Shown piece after piece: positions 1 to 7,602 of a stretch of DNA of 35,151 nucleotides. A program made the translations under genes and the position numbers. The notes under the pieces are model-generated. The model had not been told where the DNA came from. It was given only the letters and a program-made list of their open reading frames with translations, and ran no database searches. Every line of letters starts with the position of its first letter. The first letter of the stretch is position 1. This stretch comes from Gammaproteobacteria bacterium (GTDB lineage: Bacteria > Pseudomonadota > Gammaproteobacteria > Steroidobacterales > Steroidobacteraceae), in the NCBI GenBank assembly GCA_030040715.1, contig JASHTF010000170.1:1-35151 (forward strand), read 5' to 3'.

Positions 1-2787
1 GTCGCGCGGATGCAGCAGATAGCGAATGCGGCCATCGTCCTCGAACACCGCGTAGCCCGCCAGTACGCCGTCGGGAAGCAGCAGGCGCTGAAAGTCCTGC
101 TGCACCCGATCGGCCTGACGCTCGAGTCCGGGCGCGGCGTCCGCGCGCCCGACCAGGCGCAGCGCCCGCGCCAGCGACCTCAGCGCTTGCACCTGCAGCG
201 TCACGGTCCAGGCACTGCACATGCGCTCGCGCAGCGCCGGATCGGCGGGCTGGAGCGAGTCGTTCCAATCGCCATGCCCATAGGCAGCCAATGCCGTTCC
301 CGGAATCACCCGCCGTGCACTCAGGGCGAGTGCACGCTGCGCGTGCTCCCAGACGCTCGCCCGCTCGCCCGCATCCGGACCGCGGCCATCGAAGAACCGC
401 ACCTGCTGGTCGAGCAACGCTGCATCCCCGGAAGCGATCAGATACTGTGCCAGCACCACCAGCGGCCACAGCACGATATCGCCGTTGGCATCGCCGGCGC
501 GGATCTGCCGCTCGCGCTCGAAGAAGGTAAACCACTGCGGCCAGTCGCCATCGGCGTTCTGGGCCGCCAGCACTCGCAGCAGCAGGTCGCGTATCGGCTC
601 GATGCGCTCGAGCGCCAGCAGCAGCTCGACCGGCCCCTGACAGACATCGCGTGTACCCCAGCCGCCCCCCGAGTACTGCTCGAGTCCGCGCGGCGAGAGG
701 TAATGCACCAGCGCGTTCTGCGCGTACCACGGCACGATGTCGCCAAGCCGCGCGGCCTGCGCGCCGAGCACGCTGGCCGACGGCACCTCGAGGGTGAGCT
801 TCGGTATGAGGTCGGCCGCATCGCGCAGCAGCAACGGCGACTCCGTCTCCTCGACGATCAACTCTCCGCGCAGACTCACCCCGAGCTGAAGAGCGGGCGC
901 AGTCTGAACGCATAGATAGGGTTGGCCGCGCGAGCGGCCATCGACAAACAGCCGCTCATCGCCGCTGACTGCCTCGAGCCGGGTCGCGGGCAGCGGCGTG
1001 ATGCGGAACTGTCCCTGAGGAAAGCGCCGCGCCAGCTCGCCGCCCGGTGGAACCGAGACGACGAGGTCCGTGCCGTCACGCCGCCAAGCCAGTGCCGTGG
1101 CCGCCTCGCCGTCATCGCCACCGAAGGCGATCTGATGGCACAACAGAAACCGCGCCGGCGCGCCGCTCGCAACCGTGATCGACAGCGACAGCGCGTGGGG
1201 ATCGCTGTGGGCAGCGGAGCGCAGCTCGATCACTCCGCCCTCATGGCGATAGATCCAGCGACACGCCGCCGGCGACATCTCGAACGCCGACGGCACATCC
1301 AGCAGGTACCAGAGCTCACCGAGTTGCACGAATACCCGCTGGCCCTGAGCGCGGAACAATCCCAGATATCCGTGCACGGCCGACAGGAAGCGATTGATGT
1401 TGACGTGTCCCTGCGTCACCATCGAATGAAACACCCCGCTCATCCACACCGTGGAGGTGAGCGCGGCTTCGGCCGGTGTCGTGTGCCGCCCGGTGCGCAG
1501 CAGCTGTCCATGCGGTCGTAGCACGCGCAGCTCCTTGGCGCGCAGCACCACGTGTCGGTCGGTGCCATAAAAGAAGGACAGCCAGCACCCGCGCTCATCG
1601 CGCTCCTCCTGCCGCCACGGCCGTGGAAACAGCCGCTGCAGCGCCTGCCCGTCCAGCTCGAGCGTCGCCAGCGGCGGGGCCGAACTGAACAAGGTCGCAC
1701 TGCAATCCGCACTGCGACCGGCACTGCGACTCGCGCTGCGGTCTCCGCTCTGCACCGTGCCGTCCGGCGCGCTCTGAACCGAGCCGCCCGCGGTACTCTG
1801 AACCGAGCCGCCCGCGGTGCTCGGAGTAATCGGTGGTCGCGACGTCGCCGGTGCTCGCGCCTGCGGCAGTGCCAACGCCTCGGCGAGGCGCTCGAGGTCG
1901 GCCGCGGAAGTGGCCGCCGGATGATCGTTGAGGGCGAAGCCGAAGAAGCCCGTCTTGGCGCAGCCACCCGGAGCGAGCCGGATGGGCTCGTCCCGAATCA
2001 CGACCATCGAGTGCTCGTGCTGCAGACGACGCCCAGGCAGCTCGCCGGCAATGCCCGGCAGCTCGTCCCCTACCCGACCCGCCAGGCCGTAGAGCTGCAG
2101 CGCGTCAGTGGCAAACGAGACGGCGCTGCGGAGCGAGCCGATGAGGCACCAGGGATGACGCCCCTCCACCGGTTGGTTCTGGCGTGAGCCCACGACCCAG
2201 CCCCGCATCGCGTGCCGCAGCGGCGCATGATCAATGTATTGACTGACAAAATACTCGTTCATGCGCACTGCGCCGTAAGGGGCAAGTGCCACATCCTGCG
2301 CGTAGGTCAGATCGATCTCCTGCGGCCTGGAGCCGCGGTTCTCGCATTGCACATGCCAGAACCAGGCCAGGGCACGCTCAGCGAGCACCAGGGTGACCGA
2401 GTAGCTCAAGTCCTCCCAGATTCCGTAGCCGACGAGCTGCCGGTCGGTCGCTTCAGCACCGAACACGGTGGCACTCCGCGGTCCGAGCAAGGCCGTCCAT
2501 TGCGCAGCCCCGCCGGCGTCAGCCGGCCGCTGGGCATCGGGCCGCCGCCGCAGATAGAGATTGGCCGGCCCGCCTTCGAGCTCGCTGCCCGGGAACAGCA
2601 GCAACGAGACCGCGCCGCAGTCAAAGCGCCGCAGGGAGCCATTCGAGTTGATCTCGGCGCTCACGCCGGCGGCGTTACTGAGGCGCCAGCCGCGTGCAGG
2701 GTCGGGCGATTGCGTCACGGCGCAAATCCTTACGCGCCCGTCGCCGACATGCAACCCTCGGCCGCCATAGGACGACTCACGGATCAT
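1..2787 (-). CDS. GH94-type glycoside phosphorylase/glucan synthase-like protein, partial
   Basis: The reverse strand is open without a stop from an ATG at 2787 to the left edge (929 codons seen), so the C-terminus lies outside the window. The start has an AAGGA nine bases upstream. The N-terminal half carries a beta-sandwich region with GPANLYLRR (about residue 75) and a segment typical of NdvB/cellobiose phosphorylases (DLTYAQDVALAPYGAVRMNE, about 160-180). Near residue 704 lies QYSGGGWGTRDVCQGP, and near 838-843 GHGDWNDS, which holds the Asp that acts as general acid in GH94 enzymes. The family phosphorolyses or rearranges beta-glucosidic linkages. Which substrate this one uses cannot be told, and nothing is seen of the glycosyltransferase part of a full cyclic glucan synthase. 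It is divergent from the polyketide operon. A Ser/Ala/Gly-rich repeated insertion sits near residues 310-365. Confidence 0.8.
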   Translation of the reverse strand, partial: MIRESSYGGRGLHVGDGRVRICAVTQSPDPARGWRLSNAAGVSAEINSNGSLRRFDCGAVSLLLFPGSELEGGPANLYLRRRPDAQRPADAGGAAQWTALLGPRSATVFGAEATDRQLVGYGIWEDLSYSVTLVLAERALAWFWHVQCENRGSRPQEIDLTYAQDVALAPYGAVRMNEYFVSQYIDHAPLRHAMRGWVVGSRQNQPVEGRHPWCLIGSLRSAVSFATDALQLYGLAGRVGDELPGIAGELPGRRLQHEHSMVVIRDEPIRLAPGGCAKTGFFGFALNDHPAATSAADLERLAEALALPQARAPATSRPPITPSTAGGSVQSTAGGSVQSAPDGTVQSGDRSASRSAGRSADCSATLFSSAPPLATLELDGQALQRLFPRPWRQEERDERGCWLSFFYGTDRHVVLRAKELRVLRPHGQLLRTGRHTTPAEAALTSTVWMSGVFHSMVTQGHVNINRFLSAVHGYLGLFRAQGQRVFVQLGELWYLLDVPSAFEMSPAACRWIYRHEGGVIELRSAAHSDPHALSLSITVASGAPARFLLCHQIAFGGDDGEAATALAWRRDGTDLVVSVPPGGELARRFPQGQFRITPLPATRLEAVSGDERLFVDGRSRGQPYLCVQTAPALQLGVSLRGELIVEETESPLLLRDAADLIPKLTLEVPSASVLGAQAARLGDIVPWYAQNALVHYLSPRGLEQYSGGGWGTRDVCQGPVELLLALERIEPIRDLLLRVLAAQNADGDWPQWFTFFERERQIRAGDANGDIVLWPLVVLAQYLIASGDAALLDQQVRFFDGRGPDAGERASVWEHAQRALALSARRVIPGTALAAYGHGDWNDSLQPADPALRERMCSAWTVTLQVQALRSLARALRLVGRADAAPGLERQADRVQQDFQRLLLPDGVLAGYAVFEDDGRIRYLLHPRD
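1772..1819 (-). repeat. 24-bp tandem duplication inside the GH94 gene
   Basis: Two adjacent 24-base units that differ only at the last base (1772-1795 and 1796-1819). On the coding (minus) strand they give a duplicated octapeptide of the form STAGGSVQ. Next to it (about 1690-1760) are shorter 12-base repeats giving a run of RSA-like units. The in-frame length keeps the gene open, so this is a low-complexity linker that has grown by slippage. Confidence 0.8.
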
Positions 2788-2862
2788 GCGACGCGATCCT
2801 TGCGCGGCGAGCGCGCGAGATGTCAGATTGAGGCGGTCTGTAAATCTCGCCTGGTCCCGTGC

Positions 2863-3921
2863 ATGTACCTGAATGGCATCGGCACGGCAACGCCACCCAC
2901 CCGCTACACCAAAGCAGATTGCTGGGAGGCGCTGCAGCGCTCGCAGTGGTACCGGCGGCTCGATAGCCGCGCGATCGCCTTAGCGAAGGTCATTCTGCTG
3001 GGCGATAACGGCATCGAGGCTCGACGGCTCGCGCTCTCGCGCCTCGAGGAATGCTTCGATATCGATCCCGAGACGCTGCACGGCCGCTTTGTCACTCATG
3101 CCCCGCAGCTCGCGGCCCAAGCCGGATGGCAGGCACTCGCGGCCGCGCGGCACGGCGCCCGCGACATCGACGCCGTCGTGGTCAGCACCTGCACCGGCTA
3201 TCTGTGCCCCGGCCTGTCGGGCTACGTCATCGAAAGGCTCGGCCTCAGAAGCGATATTCAGGCGCTCGATCTGGTCGGACAAGGCTGCGCGGCAGCGCTG
3301 CCCAACATGCGTCTCGCTCGAGCGTTGCTCGACGCAGGCGAATGTGCCCATGTGCTGTCGATCTGCGTCGAGGTCAGCAGCGCCGCCATGTATCTCGATA
3401 ACGATCCTGGCGTGCTCGTCAGTGCCTGCCTGTTCGGCGATGGCGCGGGTGCCGCCGTGCTGTCGGTCCGCCCGACCGCAGGGCAGCGCTCGATCCGCTG
3501 GCACGATAGCGAGTCACTCATAGACGTCGAGCATCGCGACGCCCTGAGATTCGAACAGCGCTCAGGTATGTTGCGCAACATATTGACGCGTCAGGTGCCG
3601 ACGCTGGCCGCCGAGCGCGCCCAGCGCGTACTCGGACGCGTGTTGCAGCGCTCGGACCTGCAGCCCTCGCAGCTCAGCGCCTGGATCATGCACGCCGGCG
3701 GGCGCGACGTGTTGCTGGCGCTGCAGCAGCGGCTGGAGCTGACCGCTCAGGAGCTGCGCTACAGTGCCGAGATGCTGCGAGAGTATGGCAACCTCTCGAG
3801 CGCCTTTGTCTACTTCGTTCTGCAGGCGGCACTCGCCGACGGAGCCCCTGCTGGCTGGTGGTGGCTCAGCTCCTTCGGCGCGGGATTTTCCTGTCACGGA
3901 GCACTGCTGCAAGTGAGCTGA
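2863..3921 (+). CDS. type III polyketide synthase
   Basis: A 352-residue chalcone/stilbene synthase superfamily enzyme, a normal length for bacterial members. It should condense malonyl-CoA with an acyl starter and cyclise the chain to a pyrone, resorcinol or related ring. The catalytic triad is visible: Cys142 in VGQGCAAALPNM, His277 in WIMHAGGRD and Asn310 in EYGNLSSAF. The start at MYLNGIGTATPP is chosen because family members begin this way. The frame is open further upstream, but that part lies antisense to the GH94 gene. No strong Shine-Dalgarno is seen. The next gene begins four bases after the stop, so this is the first gene of a five-gene operon. Starter length and ring type cannot be read from the sequence. 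The order PKS-methyltransferase-flavoprotein matches the Streptomyces srsABC phenolic-lipid operon. Confidence 0.9.
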   Translation: MYLNGIGTATPPTRYTKADCWEALQRSQWYRRLDSRAIALAKVILLGDNGIEARRLALSRLEECFDIDPETLHGRFVTHAPQLAAQAGWQALAAARHGARDIDAVVVSTCTGYLCPGLSGYVIERLGLRSDIQALDLVGQGCAAALPNMRLARALLDAGECAHVLSICVEVSSAAMYLDNDPGVLVSACLFGDGAGAAVLSVRPTAGQRSIRWHDSESLIDVEHRDALRFEQRSGMLRNILTRQVPTLAAERAQRVLGRVLQRSDLQPSQLSAWIMHAGGRDVLLALQQRLELTAQELRYSAEMLREYGNLSSAFVYFVLQAALADGAPAGWWWLSSFGAGFSCHGALLQVS

Positions 3922-3925
3922 GCTC

Positions 3926-4657
3926 TTGAGCTTCAAGAGAACGGTATCGGCGGAGGAGCTGGACAGTCTCGCGGCGGATGATCCGCGGGCCCAGCGGGCG
4001 CGCCGCGACCTGCGGCGGGTCAACTGGCTCATGCGGACCCGCGACATCCTGATCGATGCGCTGCGCTCGACCGCGAGCGATGCGCGCCGCTCGAGCGGCG
4101 CACCGCTGCGGTTGCTGGAGCTCGGCGCCGGTGATGGCAGCCTGCTGCTCGCGGTCGCGAAGAAGACGGCGCGCACCTGGCCGCCCGTGGAACTGACGCT
4201 GCTCGATCGGCTGTCGCTGGTCGACACCGCGACCTGTGCGGCGTTCGGCCGCGTCGGCTGGCGAGCGCACCCGCTGGCGATGGACGTGCTCGTCTGGGCG
4301 ACGACGGCTCCGGCCGCGCGGGCGCCGCGCTGCGATGCCATCGTGACGAACCTGTTTCTGCATCACTTCGCCGATCAGCAGCTGCATGAGTTACTGTCCG
4401 CGATCGCTGCGCGCTGCGACCTGTTCGTCGCCTGCGAGCCCCGTCGCGCCGTCCTGCCGCTGGCTGGCAGCCACCTGCTCGGCTTCGTCGGGGCCAGCCG
4501 CCTGACGCGCGCCGACGCGGTGCTGAGCGTGCGCGCCGGCTTCGCGCAGCGGGAGATCTCGCAGCTGTGGTCGAAGGTGCCCGGCGAGTGGGACGTGCAG
4601 GAGCAAGCGGCGGGCTTGTTTGCACATTGTTTTCGCGCTGCCAGGAGAGGAGCGTGA
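3926..4657 (+). CDS. class I SAM-dependent methyltransferase
   Basis: A 243-residue protein with a Rossmann SAM-binding motif I, LLELGAGDGS (about residues 63-72), an acidic loop after beta-strand 2 (TLLDR, 91-95) and a motif IV-like TNLFLHHFAD (141-150). The start is TTG at 3926, four bases after the polyketide synthase stop. The first in-frame ATG (about 4031) would remove a conserved-looking helix ahead of the SAM fold, so TTG is preferred. The likely role, by analogy to SrsB in alkylresorcinol operons, is methylation of the aromatic product made by the upstream synthase, on either oxygen or carbon. The stop overlaps the next gene (GTGA), which indicates translational coupling. The acceptor substrate is inferred from context only. 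Confidence 0.85.
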   Translation: MSFKRTVSAEELDSLAADDPRAQRARRDLRRVNWLMRTRDILIDALRSTASDARRSSGAPLRLLELGAGDGSLLLAVAKKTARTWPPVELTLLDRLSLVDTATCAAFGRVGWRAHPLAMDVLVWATTAPAARAPRCDAIVTNLFLHHFADQQLHELLSAIAARCDLFVACEPRRAVLPLAGSHLLGFVGASRLTRADAVLSVRAGFAQREISQLWSKVPGEWDVQEQAAGLFAHCFRAARRGA

Positions 4658-5913
4658 GCCCATCCATGAGGTCGCACGATGCACGCGCGGACTATGAGGC
4701 TATCGTCGTCGGTGGCGGCCCAGCGGGGGCGACGGCCGCGATCCTGCTGGCGGAGGCCGGCTGGCGGGTCGCCGTGCTGGAGCGGCAAAGCTTCCCCCGC
4801 CGTAAGGTGTGCGGCGAATGTATCGCGGCGAGCAATCTGCCGCTGCTGGATGCGCTCGGCGTCGGTGCTGCCTTTGATGCGCTGGCCGGCCCGGAGCTGC
4901 ATGATGTCGGCCTGCTGTGCGGACCGCACTCGATTCGTGCCCCGCTACCAGCCGTCGCGGCCGGCGCATCCCGCTTCGGGCGCGCGCTCGGGCGCGAGCA
5001 CCTGGACATGCTCTTGCTCGAGCGTGCCCGCGAGCTCGGCGCGGCCGTGCTGCAGCCGTGTAGCGCGCTTTCGATCCGAGACCGCACCCGCGGCACGCTC
5101 TGTGAGGTGCTGACCGAGGACGGCACGGGCGGCGGTCGCGGCGCGTCCGCGGTGCTGCGTGCGCCCATCGTCATCGACGCCCACGGGTCATGGCAGCGGC
5201 TGCGTACTGAGCCGGTGCGCGAGCGGCGAGGGCTGTCCGCAGGCGATCTGCTGGCGTTCAAGGCCAACTTCACCCGCACGGCATTGGAGCCAGGCGTGCT
5301 GCCAGTGCTGTGCTTTCGCGGTGGGTATGGTGGTATGGTCGTCGCCGATCACGCGACCACGACGCTGGCCTGCTGCATTCGGGCTGGGCGCTTGGAGGCG
5401 TGTCGTCGGCGCGTACCGGGGCGCCGCGCAGGTGATGTGGTGGAAGCGTATCTGCGGGATCAATGCGCCGGCGTGCGCGACGCGCTCGAGGGAGCCGAGC
5501 GCGTGGGACCTTGGCTGGCGGCCGGACCGCTACGACCCGGCATACGTGTGTCGCGGGGCGAGGCGGTATTCGTGATCGGCAACGCCGCCGGCGAAGTGCA
5601 CCCGATCATCGGCGAAGGAATCAGCATGGCGATTCAATCGGCATGGCTGTTGTGTGAGCAGCTGCGACGCGAGCGCGATGTGCTCGGCTGCGGCGGCGCG
5701 GCGCGGCGCTGCCGGCGCGTGATCCACCAGAGGTATGCTGCTCAGTGGCGCGCGCACTTCGGAGTGCGGCTGCGGCTGGCGAGCTGCTTCGCGCACGCCG
5801 CGATGCAGCCGGCTCTGTGGCGCGGTGCGCTGCTACTGATGCATCGCTCGCCGCGCTGGCTCACCCACGCTGCCCGCTGGAGCGGCAAGATCCGATGTGC
5901 AGTCCAACCGTAG
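4654..5913 (+). CDS. FAD-dependent oxidoreductase, geranylgeranyl reductase/hydroxylase type
   Basis: A 419-residue flavoprotein. The dinucleotide fold is near the N-terminus (VVGGGPAGATAA, GxGxxG at residues 20-25) and is followed by FPRRKVCGE (about 47-55), typical of geranylgeranyl-reductase-like and related monooxygenase/halogenase families. A second FAD motif, GNAAGEVHPIIGEG, lies near 309-322. The start is the GTG at 4654, which overlaps the methyltransferase stop and has AGGAG six bases upstream. ATG 4666 is a weaker alternative. In the operon it could hydroxylate the polyketide ring to a hydroquinone/quinone, as SrsC does, or reduce double bonds in an acyl or isoprenoid chain. The motifs do not separate these. 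The last 19 bases overlap the acyl carrier protein gene. Confidence 0.85.
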   Translation: MSPSMRSHDARADYEAIVVGGGPAGATAAILLAEAGWRVAVLERQSFPRRKVCGECIAASNLPLLDALGVGAAFDALAGPELHDVGLLCGPHSIRAPLPAVAAGASRFGRALGREHLDMLLLERARELGAAVLQPCSALSIRDRTRGTLCEVLTEDGTGGGRGASAVLRAPIVIDAHGSWQRLRTEPVRERRGLSAGDLLAFKANFTRTALEPGVLPVLCFRGGYGGMVVADHATTTLACCIRAGRLEACRRRVPGRRAGDVVEAYLRDQCAGVRDALEGAERVGPWLAAGPLRPGIRVSRGEAVFVIGNAAGEVHPIIGEGISMAIQSAWLLCEQLRRERDVLGCGGAARRCRRVIHQRYAAQWRAHFGVRLRLASCFAHAAMQPALWRGALLLMHRSPRWLTHAARWSGKIRCAVQP

Positions 5914-6275
5914 AGCCCAGTACGCTCGAGCGGCTGTCGACGCTCCTGGCGCAGAAATTCAAGCTCGATCCAGCCAGCATCTCTCCCGCACAGCCGCTCG
6001 AGCAGTTCGGCATCGACTCGCTCGGTATGGTCGAGCTGCTGTTCTTCATCGAAGACGAATTCCAGGTGAAGATGCCGTCCGATCCTCCGCCGTTTGCTAC
6101 CGTGGGCGATGCGGTCCGATACATCGACGAGCTGCTCGCCGCTCAGCGTTCGGCGCCGGCGGTCGATAGCACGGCGCCGCCGGTCTCGAGGGCCGATCGG
6201 ACGACTACCGCCGGCGGCGAGTTGCCGCACTCGCCACGAGCCGATGGTGACGCCGGGCAAGCCGAACGACGATGA
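5895..6275 (+). CDS. acyl carrier protein
   Basis: A 126-residue protein. Residues 8-85 form a standard carrier domain with the phosphopantetheine attachment motif FGIDSLGMVEL (Ser42) and the acidic helix II that docks partner enzymes (FFIEDEFQV). The remaining 40 or so residues are an Ala/Pro/Thr/Arg-rich tail not found in ordinary ACPs, which are about 80 residues long. The ATG at 5895 lies inside the end of the flavoprotein gene, and the stop overlaps the ketosynthase start (ATGA). It presumably carries the growing acyl chain for the downstream ketosynthase, and perhaps hands a starter to the type III synthase. It is unlikely to be the housekeeping AcpP, which sits in the fab cluster. Confidence 0.9.
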   Translation: MCSPTVEPSTLERLSTLLAQKFKLDPASISPAQPLEQFGIDSLGMVELLFFIEDEFQVKMPSDPPPFATVGDAVRYIDELLAAQRSAPAVDSTAPPVSRADRTTTAGGELPHSPRADGDAGQAERR

Positions 6276-7504
6276 GGCGCATCGCGATCACCGGCATCGG
6301 AGTCATCTCGCCGCTCGGAAACAGTGCGGAGGCTGCGTACAGCGATGCGGTGGCTGGCCGCTCTGCCATCCGCCGTCTCGATTCAGACTGGAGTGCACGC
6401 CTCGCCGCGCCGGTGGCCGCCTGTGTCAACTTCAACGGTGAGCAGCATTTCGATGCGCCCAAGCTGCGCATGCTCGACCGCGTCAGTCAGTTTGCCCTCG
6501 TCGCCGCCCGCCAGGCGATCGCCGACTGCGGACTCGATATCGCTCGGCTTGATCGATCACGGTGTGGGGTGTTTATCGGCTGCGGTCAGGGAGGAGGATG
6601 TACCAGCGACGAGGGCTACCTCACGCTCTACGGAGAGCGCCTGGATCGTGTCAGGCCGTTCACGGTGCTGATGAGCATGACCAACGCGCCCGCGGGCTGG
6701 ATCGCGATCGAATATCGGATCACCGGACCGAACCTCACCTACTCGACTGCGTGCTCGTCCTCGGCAGTCGCGATCGGCGAGGCGTGGATGCGGTTGCGGA
6801 GCCGCGAGCTCGACGTCGCGATTGCAGGTGGCGCCGAGGCACCGCTGTGCTTCGGTGCGTTGAAGGCCTGGGAGGCACTGCGTACGCTGGCGAGCGAGGA
6901 CCCCGCCGATGCATCGCGCTCGTGCAAGCCGTTCGCAAGTGATCGCAGCGGCATGGTGCTCGGCGAGGGTGCGGCGATCCTGGTGCTGGAGGAGTGGGAG
7001 CGTGCCAGGGCGCGCGGCGCTCTGATCCACGGCGAGCTGATCGGCTACGGCGTGACGACCGATGCCGGCCACATCACTCGACCGAGCGTCGAGGGTCAGG
7101 CCGCAGCGATGCGCGCTGCGTTGCAGTCGGCCGATTGCCCGGCGGCATCGATCGGCGCCATCAATGCCCACGGAACGGGCACTCAGGCAAACGATGGCGT
7201 CGAGACCGCTGCGATCAAGCTCATCTTCGGAGCGCATGCCTATCGCATCCCTATCAGCGCTACCAAGGCAATTCATGGGCACCTGCTCGGCGCCAGCGCC
7301 GCGCTGGAGTTGGCGCTGTCGCTGCTCGCGATGCGCCACGCGGTGGCGCTGCCGACCATGCATCTGCAACAGCCGGCACCAGACTGTGACCTGGATTACG
7401 TTCCCAACGCTGCGCGTCGAGGGGTGCCGGTCGCGACCCTGATGTCGAACTCGTTCGCCTTCGGCGGGACCAATGCAGCGCTGATCGTGCGTGGCGCCGA
7501 TTGA
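6272..7504 (+). CDS. beta-ketoacyl-ACP synthase, FabF/KAS II type
   Basis: A 410-residue decarboxylating condensing enzyme of full family length. The active-site Cys161 is in YSTACSSS, with His300 in NAHGTGTQAND and Lys332/His337 in TKAIHGHLLGA. All triad residues are kept, so this is not a chain-length factor. It extends ACP-bound acyl chains with malonyl-ACP. It is the last gene of the polyketide operon and is translationally coupled to the ACP by ATGA. No ketoreductase, dehydratase or enoyl reductase is encoded nearby. Full reduction would need enzymes from primary fatty acid synthesis, or the product keeps keto groups. The likely role, inferred from position, is to make or lengthen the starter for the type III synthase. 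Confidence 0.9.
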   Translation: MRRIAITGIGVISPLGNSAEAAYSDAVAGRSAIRRLDSDWSARLAAPVAACVNFNGEQHFDAPKLRMLDRVSQFALVAARQAIADCGLDIARLDRSRCGVFIGCGQGGGCTSDEGYLTLYGERLDRVRPFTVLMSMTNAPAGWIAIEYRITGPNLTYSTACSSSAVAIGEAWMRLRSRELDVAIAGGAEAPLCFGALKAWEALRTLASEDPADASRSCKPFASDRSGMVLGEGAAILVLEEWERARARGALIHGELIGYGVTTDAGHITRPSVEGQAAAMRAALQSADCPAASIGAINAHGTGTQANDGVETAAIKLIFGAHAYRIPISATKAIHGHLLGASAALELALSLLAMRHAVALPTMHLQQPAPDCDLDYVPNAARRGVPVATLMSNSFAFGGTNAALIVRGAD

Positions 7505-7551
7505 CCGCCCGAGGCTGACTGCACGGCAAACTCTGACTGGAGTATCTTTAG

Positions 7552-7576
7552 GTGCCACGCCCGGTCGGCGTGGCAC
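7552..7576 (+). repeat. perfect 10-bp inverted repeat ahead of hydrolase gene
   Basis: GTGCCACGCC and GGCGTGGCAC flank a five-base loop. The repeat lies 48 bases after the ketosynthase stop and 26 bases before the hydrolase ATG. There is no T-run after it, so a simple intrinsic terminator is not supported. It may be an operator or an RNA hairpin in the 5' leader. Confidence 0.75.
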
Positions 7577-7602
7577 GGCTGGGTGCAAACGGGGGTACCG
7601 AC

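Noticed and set aside
10-915. Long plus-strand open frame (301 codons), with others at 922-1521 and 1552-2187
   Set aside because: They lie antisense to the GH94-type gene, are rich in Arg/Gln/His and show no domain. The minus-strand reading has clear conserved motifs.
2212-2862. N-terminal extension of the type III PKS frame
   Set aside because: It runs antisense through the GH94 gene start and has no protein-like sequence. Family members begin at the MYLNGIG segment.
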